From positions 682,001 to 746,000 of the forward strand of contig NW_027168309.1 in the NCBI RefSeq assembly GCF_040954835.1: a stretch of 64,000 nt of DNA, written 5' to 3'. This stretch comes from Lepisosteus oculatus. Taxonomy: Eukaryota > Chordata > Actinopteri > Semionotiformes > Lepisosteidae. Shown piece after piece: positions 18,781 to 31,113 of this stretch (its first letter is position 1; each line of letters begins with the position of its first letter). A program made the translations under genes and the position numbers. The notes beneath the pieces were generated by a model that saw only the letters and a program-made list of their open reading frames with translations, had not been told where the DNA came from and ran no database searches.

Positions 18781-20649
18781 AGGGAGCGCCGCCGCCGCCG
18801 GCTTGCAATCATTTAACACGGAGGGCGAGGCGGCGGCGGTAACCTTTTTCAATGTCGCTCTCCGCTTCCCCCCAAAAAAAGCCAAATGACATGCTAGCAC
18901 TCGGACACCCTTCAGAAGACTGAAGGGTGGCTTAAAGCTGGAAGGATTAGGTCTCCCCGTTCCGACGCGACAATCGAACTTCCTTAGGCAGAGAGAAAGC
19001 AACATCGAGGAGCGTCAACAAGACTTTAGAAGCTGCGACACACGCCACTTTCAGTCGCAGACACAGCAGTTTTAAAGGCAGGAATCGCCTTTGCGAACGC
19101 CATGAGAAACAGAACGCAAGCTCAGGTCCTGCGGTTTAACAAACAGCCTCGGCTTTCAAGCGACATTTCTTTTCTGGAGCGAATTCACTTTCAACTTCAA
19201 GAAATTCACACAACTTGCGAAATACGAAATACAAATCTGGCTCATCGCTGCACAAGAAATACCGCCGGCTGGCAAGAAAATGACAACGGTGTTTTTCCTT
19301 AACGAAAAACTTCCCATGGAGAAAAACAACGGCTGTGCGTCTCTGTCGGCTTGATTCAGTTTAATGCAAGTATTCATTCTCCTCCTGGAAAATACAGCTT
19401 GCGAAAGATGAAATACAATTCTTGGCTTTTCTGGGTGAGTGCAGAAGAAATCCTGCCGGCTGGCAGAAGAATTCCAGCCTTTTTTACTCTTTAACCACAA
19501 ACTTGCGAATGATACAAAGCAAGCGGGGTGCGTTTCTGTGCAGCTGTTAACTGAACAGCTGCTGCTTCAAGCCCACCCAGGGCTCATTCCGATTTCAACA
19601 TCATGCCCCCTGAAGGTAGACTGGATTTCTTTGCGAAGCATTCACCTTTTGGACGTTTCAGGAAAGGTGCGTGTCGATGCCAGACTTGAAAAGCTTTCCA
19701 TACAAAGAAACAACATAGTGCTTTTGATTGATGGGAAACGGCAAGAGCGGTTTGAGCAGCTCCGGCCTCTCAACCGCTTTACAATGTGATCGGCACCTCG
19801 GTAGCCAGTTTAGAAGGCTGAAAAGGATGCTGGAAGCACAGCGACGTTCTAAAACCAGCGCTTGAAAAGCATCTGCATACATAAAATGTCCATTTCCCCA
19901 AAGCTGAATCTGCATCTTCAGAAGATTGTCAGCTATACGTTTTCGTTCTTTGTTTCCTTTTTTTACGACAAGCTTTCGAGAAATGAACTGTCTATTGTGA
20001 TGAAGGCTGCGTTAGAAATTGTGCATCTAGCTTAGTTCAATGAAATCGGGAGGTGCACCTGTCTCAAGCGGATGGCTCTTTGCAGGCACACTACGGAAAC
20101 CTGCGGGCGCAAGTTGGGAGAAGTGACTCTTGCAGAGTGTTGAGCTTCGAGAAGAGGGCTCCGCTCAGGAAGATATTTCCACATGTTGAAGAGTCGCTTT
20201 TCGCCCTTTCTTTCCCACATTTTTCCAGTGCGGTTATTGATCGCGTTCAAAATGTTTTCCCAACGTACGTGTTACCTGCAAAATCACAGTGAAACTGTTA
20301 TGCCGAAAAGATTCCTAATAGTTATTGTATTAGAATAGCTCTCCAATTTCTTAGCCTTCGTACACGCAATGTTTAAGGAAACGCTAGAGTAAATGAAACT
20401 GTAAATAGACAGGAGCTCTTCTTAGTTTTCATACAAGTTATGATGGCTGCAGCTCCTATCTGCGTCCGGGTGACCGGAGCCAAGGGATTATCTGCGGAAC
20501 CTTTGATTTATCTCTCGGGCAAGGAGCTAGATACGCCCTTTTCATCTCGGTTTGATCACACCTGTGCATTAAAACGCAGTGCTCGGTACCATCGAGGTGT
20601 AAGAGGTTCAAGGATGAGCGGGAAACTTTGTTAATAAGGAGACGGGCAC

Positions 20650-20722
20650 CGCCCAACGTGGGGCTCGAACCCACGACCCTGAGATTAAGAGTCTCATGCT
20701 CTACCGACTGAGCTAGCCGGGC
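20650..20722 (-). tRNA. TRNAK-CUU: tRNA-Lys (CUU), unit 6
   Basis: Body unchanged. A private T-to-G change at 20737 lies 15 bp upstream of its 5' end, the only variant this close to a Lys gene. Confidence 0.97.
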
Positions 20723-21543
20723 GCCGGTGGAGCTGGGGGTTAACTTGTCCCTGTTGACGGCAATTTGACAAGGTATACTTCCTGGCTTTTCATCATGTGC
20801 TGACCGGATTCGAGAGTAGCACACCCTGTTCTTTGTTGATTACTGTACCTCCAGCAGCGCAAATGTCAGTAATCATTGAAATGTACGACCTACAATCTCC
20901 TCAGCATGCCCGCGTGGACTCCTCAGTGATCATCCTTCTACGTTCTGCTGTAGTTTTCATGCAAGTGAAAACCGTGCTCCAAATAACAGCGGCACAGTTG
21001 TATCCTGCGGTAAGCATTCTTCTAATTCCATCGTTTTGCTCCAGGTAAAAGGTAGCGCATCATAGTGTTGATATTCCAAGGTTTCAGAGTCCGTATTGGA
21101 TGGCTTGGATGCAGACATCGCTCAGAGCTCCCAGTATGATTTTCCCGAGTTCAGTTTTGCAGTGTTTTAGTGCTTTACTACTTCCAGTGGGCCTTTGAAT
21201 GCTCTGCTAAGTAGAGACGTGACATAATTACTAATGCGACCGAGTGTGCTGGCTGTTCCTGGTTCGTAATGATTAACGCGAGAAATCAATATAAACATAA
21301 CTGCTTCGATTTCGAGGTTCAGTTGAAGCTTTCAAAGAAACTATCAAAGACCTCAGAACAACCGAAGACACATTTGGTCATCTCCGTATTGGTGAAGATT
21401 AAAGAGTCCCGCAAGTGTCAAGCTTGCACAAACACACACGAGAGAGAAACTCAGGACAGAATTTAAAGAAAGGGAGATGCAGACTATTTGAAGGCACTTT
21501 GCTAACCCAATGGCATGCTTATGAATCGTGCATAGGACACATG

Positions 21544-21615
21544 TAGCAGAGGATGGTTTCGATCCATCGACCTCTGGGTTATGGGCCCAGCACGCTTCCG
21601 CTGCGCCACTCTGCT
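21544..21615 (-). tRNA. TRNAM-CAU: Initiator tRNA-Met (CAU), unit 6
   Basis: No difference seen from unit 1. Confidence 0.98.
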
Positions 21616-21894
21616 GACGGCCTCTCTGCGTGTGGCGCACAACTGCTCTTTTTATTTCCTACATAAGTGATGAAAGAGTTGAAAGTTTCAACGACAAACG
21701 CAGACGTCACTTTGAGCGCTTGGTGTTGTAGCACAAATCATCACATGCTGCTCTACACTGGATTATAAAAGCCGACACATTTTCCAAACATTTTAATGCT
21801 GGAGTCACACTGTAGTATTAATAACAGTGCGATACTCGAGGAGCGTAGTGGGATCGCGGTGGCTCATCAGACCGCCCCGGGACGGGGGGCCCGC

Positions 21895-21977
21895 GTCAGG
21901 ATGGCCGAGCGGTCTAAGGCGCTGCGTTCAGGTCGCAGTCTCCCCTGGAGGCGTGGGTTCGAATCCCACTCCTGACA
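21895..21977 (+). tRNA. TRNAL-CAG: tRNA-Leu (CAG), unit 6
   Basis: No difference seen from unit 2. Confidence 0.97.
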
Positions 21978-22809
21978 AAAAGCTTGCTCAGTGCCGTCTC
22001 CAGTCGGGTGCAAATGGGTGAAGCAGCCTGCCGCAGGGAACGTGCGCCGATAGGCGTAGGTGTATCCCCTGCCTCTTCCGATTTAGCTCGTGCTCCATAG
22101 GATGGAAGCGGATGCTCTGGCTTTTTGACTCGAATATAACCTGATCACAACAGAAGGCCGTGCAGCCCAGTGCTGGTTTAAGAATGCCTCGTGTCTTCAG
22201 GCCCCTATTCCTTCAGGTTACCCCTTTGGAATAGTCGTCCGAAAAAGACGGGAAAGGAAAAGCATGTAAGCTCCCACACACTGCGTTAGCATTAGCGGTT
22301 GGAATCTGATGGGAGAAAAGCAACCTGGCTCGCCGTCAAGCAATCCATCCCTGGTCTCCCACGTGACAGGCGGGGATACGCACCACTATACTAACGAGGA
22401 GCGCTTGCTTGGCGCTTGAAGACACTTCCTCTTGCGGCTACTACTGTTTCCGGTTTCGTCTTTTCTTTTCATTCCTCCCAGAGGAGCGCATGAAAACGTT
22501 TCCATCTGCGCCATCCTCACCCCTCCAATGCTATGGTCCCTGCTCCTCCTGGTGCACTGCAAACACTCATTCAGCCGGTTCTTTCAGTTTGAATACTTAG
22601 GTCTTCAAAGGCTGGAAGTAGGGCGCAAGACATGCCAATGCCAAAAGCGTGGCAGTGTGCTTCCAGCTGTGAAATGTCACTGGTGGATGTTGAAGACATT
22701 ACTTCCAAGGCAGCAGGTCCAAGCGATTTAGCGTTTGTACAAGAAGCAGGAAGAGAGAAACGGCACTCCGCCTTTTTCTGGGCAGGCCGAAGCGACAGGA
22801 GAAGGGCGC

Positions 22810-22891
22810 CGTAGTCGGCAGGATTCGAGCCGACGCGGGGAGACCCCAATGGCTTTCTAGCCCATCGCCTTAACCGCTCGGCCACGACTAC
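22810..22891 (-). tRNA. TRNAS-AGA: tRNA-Ser (AGA), degenerate, unit 6
   Basis: No difference seen from unit 1. Confidence 0.78.
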
Positions 22892-24760
22892 AGGGAGCGC
22901 CGCCGCCGCCGGCTTGCAATCATTTAACACGGAGGGCGAGGCGGCGGCGGTAACCTTTTTCAATGTCGCTCTCCGCTTCCCCCCAAAAAAAGCCAAATGA
23001 CATGCTAGCACTCGGACACCCTTCAGAAGACTGAAGGGTGGCTTAAAGCTGGAAGGATTAGGTCTCCCCGTTCCGACGCGACAATCGAACTTCCTTAGGC
23101 AGAGAGAAAGCAACATCGAGGAGCGTCAACAAGACTTTAGAAGCTGCGACACACGCCACTTTCAGTCGCAGACACAGCAGTTTTAAAGGCAGGAATCGCC
23201 TTTGCGAACGCCATGAGAAACAGAACGCAAGCTCAGGTCCTGCGGTTTAACAAACAGCCTCGGCTTTCAAGCGACATTTCTTTTCTGGAGCGAATTCACT
23301 TTCAACTTCAAGAAATTCACACAACTTGCGAAATACGAAATACAAATCTGGCTCATCGCTGCACAAGAAATACCGCCGGCTGGCAAGAAAATGACAACGG
23401 TGTTTTTCCTTAACGAAAAACTTCCCATGGAGAAAAACAACGGCTGTGCGTCTCTGTCGGCTTGATTCAGTTTAATGCAAGTATTCATTCTCCTCCTGGA
23501 AAATACAGCTTGCGAAAGATGAAATACAATTCTTGGCTTTTCTGGGTGAGTGCAGAAGAAATCCTGCCGGCTGGCAGAAGAATTCCAGCCTTTTTTACTC
23601 TTTAACCACAAACTTGCGAATGATACAAAGCAAGCGGGGTGCGTTTCTGTGCAGTTGTTAACTGAACAGCTGCTGCTTCAAGCCCACCCAGGGCTCATTC
23701 CGATTTCAACATCATGCCCCCTGAAGGTAGACTGGATTTCTTTGCGAGGCATTCACCTTTTGGACGTTTCAGGAAAGGTGCGTGTCGATGCCAGACTTGA
23801 AAAGCTTTCCATACAAAGAAACAACATAGTGCTTTTGATTGATGGGAAACGGCAAGAGCGGTTTGAGCAGCTCCGGCCTCTCAACCGCTTTACAATGTGA
23901 TCGGCACCTCGGTAGCCAGTTTAGAAGGCTGAAAAGGATGCTGGAAGCACAGCGACGTTCTAAAACCAGCGCTTGAAAAGCATCTGCATACATAAAATGT
24001 CCATTTCCCCAAAGCTGAATCTGCATCTTCAGAAGATTGTCAGCTATACGTTTTCGTTCTTTGTTTCCTTTTTTTACGACAAGCTTTCGAGAAATGAACT
24101 GTCTATTGTGATGAAGGCTGCGTTAGAAATTGTGCATCTAGCTTAGTTCAATGAAATCGGGAGGTGCACCTGTCTCAAGCGGATGGCTCTTTGCAGGCAC
24201 ACTACGGAAACCTGCGGGCGCAAGTTGGGAGAAGTGACTCTTGCAGAGTGTTGAGCTTCGAGAAGAGGGCTCCGCTCAGGAAGATATTTCCACATGTTGA
24301 AGAGTCGCTTTTCGCCCTTTCTTTCCCACATTTTTCCAGTGCGGTTATTGATCGCGTTCAAAATGTTTTCCCAACGTACGTGTTACCTGCAAAATCACAG
24401 TGAAACTGTTATGCCGAAAAGATTCCTAATAGTTATTGTATTAGAATAGCTCTCCAATTTCTTAGCCTTCGTACACGCAATGTTTAAGGAAACGCTAGAG
24501 TAAATGAAACTGTAAATAGACAGGAGCTCTTCTTAGTTTTCATACAAGTTATGATGGCTGCAGCTCCTATCTGCGTCCGGGTGACCGGAGCCAAGGGATT
24601 ATCTGCGGAACCTTTGATTTATCTCTCGGGCAAGGAGCTAGATACGCCCTTTTCATCTCGGTTTGATCACACCTGTGCATTAAAACGCAGTGCTCGGTAC
24701 CATCGAGGTGTAAGAGGTTCAAGGATGAGCGGGAAACTTTGTTAATAAGGAGACGGGCAC

Positions 24761-24833
24761 CGCCCAACGTGGGGCTCGAACCCACGACCCTGAGATTAAG
24801 AGTCTCATGCTCTACCGACTGAGCTAGCCGGGC
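24761..24833 (-). tRNA. TRNAK-CUU: tRNA-Lys (CUU), unit 7
   Basis: No difference seen from unit 1. Confidence 0.97.
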
Positions 24834-25654
24834 GCCGGTGGAGCTGGTGGTTAACTTGTCCCTGTTGACGGCAATTTGACAAGGTATACTTCCTGGCTTT
24901 TCATCATGTGCTGACCGGATTCGAGAGTAGCACACCCTGTTCTTTGTTGATTACTGTACCTCCAGCAGCGCAAATGTCAGTAATCATTGAAATGTACGAC
25001 CTACAATCTCCTCAGCATGCCCGCGTGGACTCCTCAGTGATCATCCTTCTACGTTCTGCTGTAGTTTTCATGCAAGTGAAAACCGTGCTCCAAATAACAG
25101 CGGCACAGTTGTATCCTGCGGTAAGCATTCTTCTAATTCCATCGTTTTGCTCCAGGTAAAAGGTAGCGCATCATACGGTTGATATTCCAAGGTTTCAGAG
25201 TCCGTATTGGATGGCTTGGATGCAGACATCGCTCAGAGCTCCCAGTATGATTTTCCCGAGTTCAGTTTTGCAGTGTTTTAGTGCTTTACTACTTCCAGTG
25301 GGCCTTTGAATGCTCTGCTAAGTAGAGACGTGACATAATTACTAATGCGACCGAGTGTGCTGGCTGTTCCTGGTTCGTAATGATTAACGCGAGAAATCAA
25401 TATAAACATAACTGCTTCGATTTCGAGGTTCAGTTGAAGCTTTCAAAGAAACTATCAAAGACCTCAGAACAACCGAAGACACATTTGGTCATCTCCGTAT
25501 TGGTGAAGATTAAAGAGTCCCGCAAGTGTCAAGCTTGCACAAACACACACGAGAGAGAAACTCAGGACAGAATTTAAAGAAAGGGAGATGCAGACTATTT
25601 GAAGGCACTTTGCTAACCCAATGGCATGCTTATGAATCGTGCATAGGACACATG

Positions 25655-25726
25655 TAGCAGAGGATGGTTTCGATCCATCGACCTCTGGGTTATGGGCCCA
25701 GCACGCTTCCGCTGCGCCACTCTGCT
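25655..25726 (-). tRNA. TRNAM-CAU: Initiator tRNA-Met (CAU), unit 7
   Basis: Body unchanged. First copy with the B-block 5' flank (A at 25885 and 25995). Confidence 0.98.
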
Positions 25727-26005
25727 GACGGCCTCTCTGCGTGTGGCGCACAACTGCTCTTTTTATTTCCTACATAAGTGATGAAAGAGTTGAAAGTTTC
25801 AACGACAAACGCAGACGTCACTTTGAGCGCTTGGTGTTGTAGCACAAATCATCACATGCTGCTCTACACTGGATTATAAAAGCCAACACATTTTCCAAAC
25901 ATTTTAATGCTGGAGTCACACTGTAGTATTAATAACAGTGCGATACTCGAGGAGCGTAGTGGGATCGCGGTGGCTCATCAGACCGCCCCGGGACAGGGGG
26001 CCCGC

Positions 26006-26088
26006 GTCAGGATGGCCGAGCGGTCTAAGGCGCTGCGTTCAGGTTGCAGTCTCCCCTGGAGGCGTGGGTTCGAATCCCACTCCTGACA
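26006..26088 (+). tRNA. TRNAL-CAG: tRNA-Leu (CAG), unit 7, with C39T
   Basis: The only Leu copy with a changed body: T at 26045 instead of C, the first base of the 3' anticodon stem. The G31-C39 pair becomes a G-U wobble, which most tRNAs tolerate. The change is a CpG-to-TpG transition. The upstream flank now reads GGGACAGGGGG, the B form. Confidence 0.95.
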
Positions 26089-26920
26089 AAAAGCTTGCTC
26101 AGTGCCGTCTCCAGTCGGGTGCAAATGGGTGAAGCAGCCTGCCGCGGGGAACGTGCGCCGATAGGCGTAGGTGTATCCCCTGCCTCTTCCGATTTAGCTC
26201 GTGCTCCATAGGATGGAAGCGGATGCTCTGGCTTTTTGACTCGAATATAACCTGATCACAACAGAAGGCCGTGCAGCCCAGTGCTGGTTTAAGAATGCCT
26301 CGTGTCTTCAGGCCCCTATTCCTTCAGGTTACCCCTTTGGAATAGTCGTCCGAAAAAGACGGGAAAGGAAAAGCATGTAAGCTCCCACACACTGCGTTAG
26401 CATTAGCGGTTGGAATCTGATGGGAGAAAAGCAACCTGGCTCGCCGTCAAGCAATCCATCCCTGGTCTCCCACGTGACAGGCGGGGATACGCACCACTAT
26501 ACTAACGAGGAGCGCTTGCTTGGCGCTTGAAGACACTTCCTCTTGCGGCTACTACTGTTTCCGGTTTCGTCTTTTCTTTTCATTCCTCCCAGAGGAGCGC
26601 ATGAAAACGTTTCCATCTGCGCCATCCTCACCCCTCCAATGCTATGGTCCCTGCTCCTCCTGGTGCACTGCAAACACTCATTCAGCCGGTTCTTTCAGTT
26701 TGAATACTTAGGTCTTCAAAGGCTGGAAGTAGGGCGCAAGACATGCCAATGCCAAAAGCGTGGCAGTGTGCTTCCAGCTGTGAAATGTCACTGGTGGATG
26801 TTGAAGACATTACTTCCAAGGCAGCAGGTCCAAGCGATTTAGCGTTTGTACAAGAAGCAGGAAGAGAGAAACAGCACTCCGCCTTTTTCTGGGCAGGCCG
26901 AAGCGACAGGAGAAGGGCGC

Positions 26921-27002
26921 CGTAGTCGGCAGGATTCGAGCCGACGCGGGGAGACCCCAATGGCTTTCTAGCCCATCGCCTTAACCGCTCGGCCACGACT
27001 AC
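26921..27002 (-). tRNA. TRNAS-AGA: tRNA-Ser (AGA), degenerate, unit 7
   Basis: Body as in unit 1. The nearby markers at 26873 and 27095 bracket it. Confidence 0.78.
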
Positions 27003-28871
27003 AGGGAGCGCCGCCGCCGCCGGCTTGCAATCATTTAACACGGAGGGCGAGGCGGCGGCGGTAACCTTTTTCAATGTCGCTCTCCGCTTCCCCCAAAAAA
27101 AAGCCAAATGACATGCTAGCACTCGGACACCCTTCAGAAGACTGAAGGGTGGCTTAAAGCTGGAAGGATTAGGTCTCCCCGTTCCGACGCGACAATCGAA
27201 CTTCCTTAGGCAGAGAGAAAGCAACATCGAGGAGCGTCAACAAGACTTTAGAAGCTGCGACACACGCCACTTTCAGTCGCAGACACAGCAGTTTTAAAGG
27301 CAGGAATCGCCTTTGCGAACGCCATGAGAAACAGAACGCAAGCTCAGGTCCTGCGGTTTAACAAACAGCCTCGGCTTTCAAGCGACATTTCTTTTCTGGA
27401 GCGAATTCACTTTCAACTTCAAGAAATTCACACAACTTGCGAAATACGAAATACAAATCTGGCTCATCGCTGCACAAGAAATACCGCCGGCTGGCAAGAA
27501 AATGACAACGGTGTTTTTCCTTAACGAAAAACTTCCCATGGAGAAAAACAACGGCTGTGCGTCTCTGTCGGCTTGATTCAGTTTAATGCAAGTATTCATT
27601 CTCCTCCTGGAAAATACAGCTTGCGAAAGATGAAATACAATTCTTGGCTTTTCTGGGTGAGTGCAGAAGAAATCCTGCCGGCTGGCAGAAGAATTCCAGC
27701 CTTTTTTACTCTTTAACCACAAACTTGCGAATGATACAAAGCAAGCGGGGTGCGTTTCTGTGCAGCTGTTAACTGAACAGCTGCTGCTTCAAGCCCACCC
27801 AGGGCTCATTCCGATTTCAACATCATGCCCCCTGAAGGTAGACTGGATTTCTTTGCGAAGCATTCACCTTTTGGACGTTTCAGGAAAGGTGCGTGTCGAT
27901 GCCAGACTTGAAAAGCTTTCCATACAAAGAAACAACATAGTGCTTTTGATTGATGGGAAACGGCAAGAGCGGTTTGAGCAGCTCCGGCCTCTCAACCGCT
28001 TTACAATGTGATCGGCACCTCGGTAGCCAGTTTAGAAGGCTGAAAAGGATGCTGGAAGCACAGCGACGTTCTAAAACCAGCGCTTGAAAAGCATCTGCAT
28101 ACATAAAATGTCCATTTCCCCAAAGCTGAATCTGCATCTTCAGAAGATTGTCAGCTATACGTTTTCGTTCTTTGTTTCCTTTTTTTACGACAAGCTTTCG
28201 AGAAATGAACTGTCTATTGTGATGAAGGCTGCGTTAGAAATTGTGCATCTAGCTTAGTTCAATGAAATCGGGAGGTGCACCTGTCTCAAGCGGATGGCTC
28301 TTTGCAGGCACACTACGGAAACCTGCGGGCGCAAGTTGGGAGAAGTGACTCTTGCAGAGTGTTGAGCTTCGAGAAGAGGGCTCCGCTCAGGAAGATATTT
28401 CCACATGTTGAAGAGTCGCTTTTCGCCCTTTCTTTCCCACATTTTTCCAGTGCGGTTATTGATCGCGTTCAAAATGTTTTCCCAACGTACGTGTTACCTG
28501 CAAAATCACAGTGAAACTGTTATGCCGAAAAGATTCCTAATAGTTATTGTATTAGAATAGCTCTCCAATTTCTTAGCCTTCGTACACGCAATGTTTAAGG
28601 AAACGCTAGAGTAAATGAAACTGTAAATAGACAGGAGCTCTTCTTAGTTTTCATACAAGTTATGATGGCTGCAGCTCCTATCTGCGTCCGGGTGACCGGA
28701 GCCAAGGGATTATCTGCGGAACCTTTGATTTATCTCTCGGGCAAGGAGCTAGATACGCCCTTTTCATCTCGGTTTGATCACACCTGTGCATTAAAACGCA
28801 GTGCTCGGTACCATCGAGGTGTAAGAGGTTCAAGGATGAGCGGGAAACTTTGTTAATAAGGAGACGGGCAC

Positions 28872-28944
28872 CGCCCAACGTGGGGCTCGAACCCACGACC
28901 CTGAGATTAAGAGTCTCATGCTCTACCGACTGAGCTAGCCGGGC
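28872..28944 (-). tRNA. TRNAK-CUU: tRNA-Lys (CUU), unit 8
   Basis: No difference seen from unit 1. Confidence 0.97.
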
Positions 28945-29765
28945 GCCGGTGGAGCTGGTGGTTAACTTGTCCCTGTTGACGGCAATTTGACAAGGTATAC
29001 TTCCTGGCTTTTCATCATGTGCTGACCGGATTCGAGAGTAGCACACCCTGTTCTTTGTTGATTACTGTACCTCCAGCAGCGCAAATGTCAGTAATCATTG
29101 AAATGTACGACCTACAATCTCCTCAGCATGCCCGCGTGGACTCCTCAGTGATCATCCTTCTACGTTCTGCTGTAGTTTTCATGCAAGTGAAAACCGTGCT
29201 CCAAATAACAGCGGCACAGTTGTATCCTGCGGTAAGCATTCTTCTAATTCCATCGTTTTGCTCCAGGTAAAAGGTAGCGCATCATACGGTTGATATTCCA
29301 AGGTTTCAGAGTCCGTATTGGATGGCTTGGATGCAGACATCGCTCAGAGCTCCCAGTATGATTTTCCCGAGTTCAGTTTTGCAGTGTTTTAGTGCTTTAC
29401 TACTTCCAGTGGGCCTTTGAATGCTCTGCTAAGTAGAGACGTGACATAATTACTAATGCGACCGAGTGTGCTGGCTGTTCCTGGTTCGTAATGATTAACG
29501 CGAGAAATCAATATAAACATAACTGCTTCGATTTCGAGGTTCAGTTGAAGCTTTCAAAGAAACTATCAAAGACCTCAGAACAACCGAAGACACATTTGGT
29601 CATCTCCGTATTGGTGAAGATTAAAGAGTCCCGCAAGTGTCAAGCTTGCACAAACACACACGAGAGAGAAACTCAGGACAGAATTTAAAGAAAGGGAGAT
29701 GCAGACTATTTGAAGGCACTTTGCTAACCCAATGGCATGCTTATGAATCGTGCATAGGACACATG

Positions 29766-29837
29766 TAGCAGAGGATGGTTTCGATCCATCGACCTCTGGG
29801 TTATGGGCCCAGCACGCTTCCGCTGCGCCACTCTGCT
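29766..29837 (-). tRNA. TRNAM-CAU: Initiator tRNA-Met (CAU), unit 8
   Basis: No difference seen from unit 1. Confidence 0.98.
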
Positions 29838-30116
29838 GACGGCCTCTCTGCGTGTGGCGCACAACTGCTCTTTTTATTTCCTACATAAGTGATGAAAGAG
29901 TTGAAAGTTTCAACGACAAACGCAGACGTCACTTTGAGCGCTTGGTGTTGTAGCACAAATCATCACATGCTGCTCTACACTGGATTATAAAAGCCAACAC
30001 ATTTTCCAAACATTTTAATGCTGGAGTCACACTGTAGTATTAATAACAGTGCGATACTCGAGGAGCGTAGTGGGATCGCGGTGGCTCATCAGACCGCCCC
30101 GGGACAGGGGGCCCGC

Positions 30117-30199
30117 GTCAGGATGGCCGAGCGGTCTAAGGCGCTGCGTTCAGGTCGCAGTCTCCCCTGGAGGCGTGGGTTCGAATCCCACTCCTGACA
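30117..30199 (+). tRNA. TRNAL-CAG: tRNA-Leu (CAG), unit 8
   Basis: Standard body with C39 restored relative to unit 7; B-type flank. Confidence 0.97.
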
Positions 30200-31031
30200 A
30201 AAAGCTTGCTCAGTGCCGTCTCCAGTCGGGTGCAAATGGGTGAAGCAGCCTGCCGCGGGGAACGTGCGCCGATAGGCGTAGGTGTATCCCCTGCCTCTTC
30301 CGATTTAGCTCGTGCTCCATAGGATGGAAGCGGATGCTCTGGCTTTTTGACTCGAATATAACCTGATCACAACAGAAGGCCGTGCAGCCCAGTGCTGGTT
30401 TAAGAATGCCTCGTGTCTTCAGGCCCCTATTCCTTCAGGTTACCCCTTTGGAATAGTCGTCCGAAAAAGACGGGAAAGGAAAAGCATGTAAGCTCCCACA
30501 CACTGCGTTAGCATTAGCGGTTGGAATCTGATGGGAGAAAAGCAACCTGGCTCGCCGTCAAGCAATCCATCCCTGGTCTCCCACGTGACAGGCGGGGATA
30601 CGCACCACTATACTAACGAGGAGCGCTTGCTTGGCGCTTGAAGACACTTCCTCTTGCGGCTACTACTGTTTCCGGTTTCGTCTTTTCTTTTCATTCCTCC
30701 CAGAGGAGCGCATGAAAACGTTTCCATCTGCGCCATCCTCACCCCTCCAATGCTATGGTCCCTGCTCCTCCTGGTGCACTGCAAACACTCATTCAGCCGG
30801 TTCTTTCAGTTTGAATACTTAGGTCTTCAAAGGCTGGAAGTAGGGCGCAAGACATGCCAATGCCAAAAGCGTGGCAGTGTGCTTCCAGCTGTGAAATGTC
30901 ACTGGTGGATGTTGAAGACATTACTTCCAAGGCAGCAGGTCCAAGCGATTTAGCGTTTGTACAAGAAGCAGGAAGAGAGAAACAGCACTCCGCCTTTTTC
31001 TGGGCAGGCCGAAGCGACAGGAGAAGGGCGC

Positions 31032-31113
31032 CGTAGTCGGCAGGATTCGAGCCGACGCGGGGAGACCCCAATGGCTTTCTAGCCCATCGCCTTAACCGCT
31101 CGGCCACGACTAC
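31032..31113 (-). tRNA. TRNAS-AGA: tRNA-Ser (AGA), degenerate, unit 8
   Basis: No difference seen from unit 1. Confidence 0.78.

Larger units (their letters stand above)
16445..20555. repeat. Array unit 5 (A block)
   Basis: A-block state at all diagnostic sites, with GT at 16954-16955. No private change was noticed. Confidence 0.98.
20556..24666. repeat. Array unit 6 (last A-block unit)
   Basis: A-block state at the diagnostic sites. It has the most private changes of any unit: G at 20737 (others T, 15 bp upstream of the Lys gene), T at 23655 (others C, inside the CAGCTG inverted repeat) and G at 23748 (others A). Confidence 0.98.
24667..28777. repeat. Array unit 7 (first B-block unit)
   Basis: This is the first unit with the full B state: CG at 25176-25177, A at 25885, A at 25995 and G at 26146. 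It shares A at 26873 and a C-to-A change at 27095 with units 8 and 9. Its Leu gene has a private T at 26045. Confidence 0.98.
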
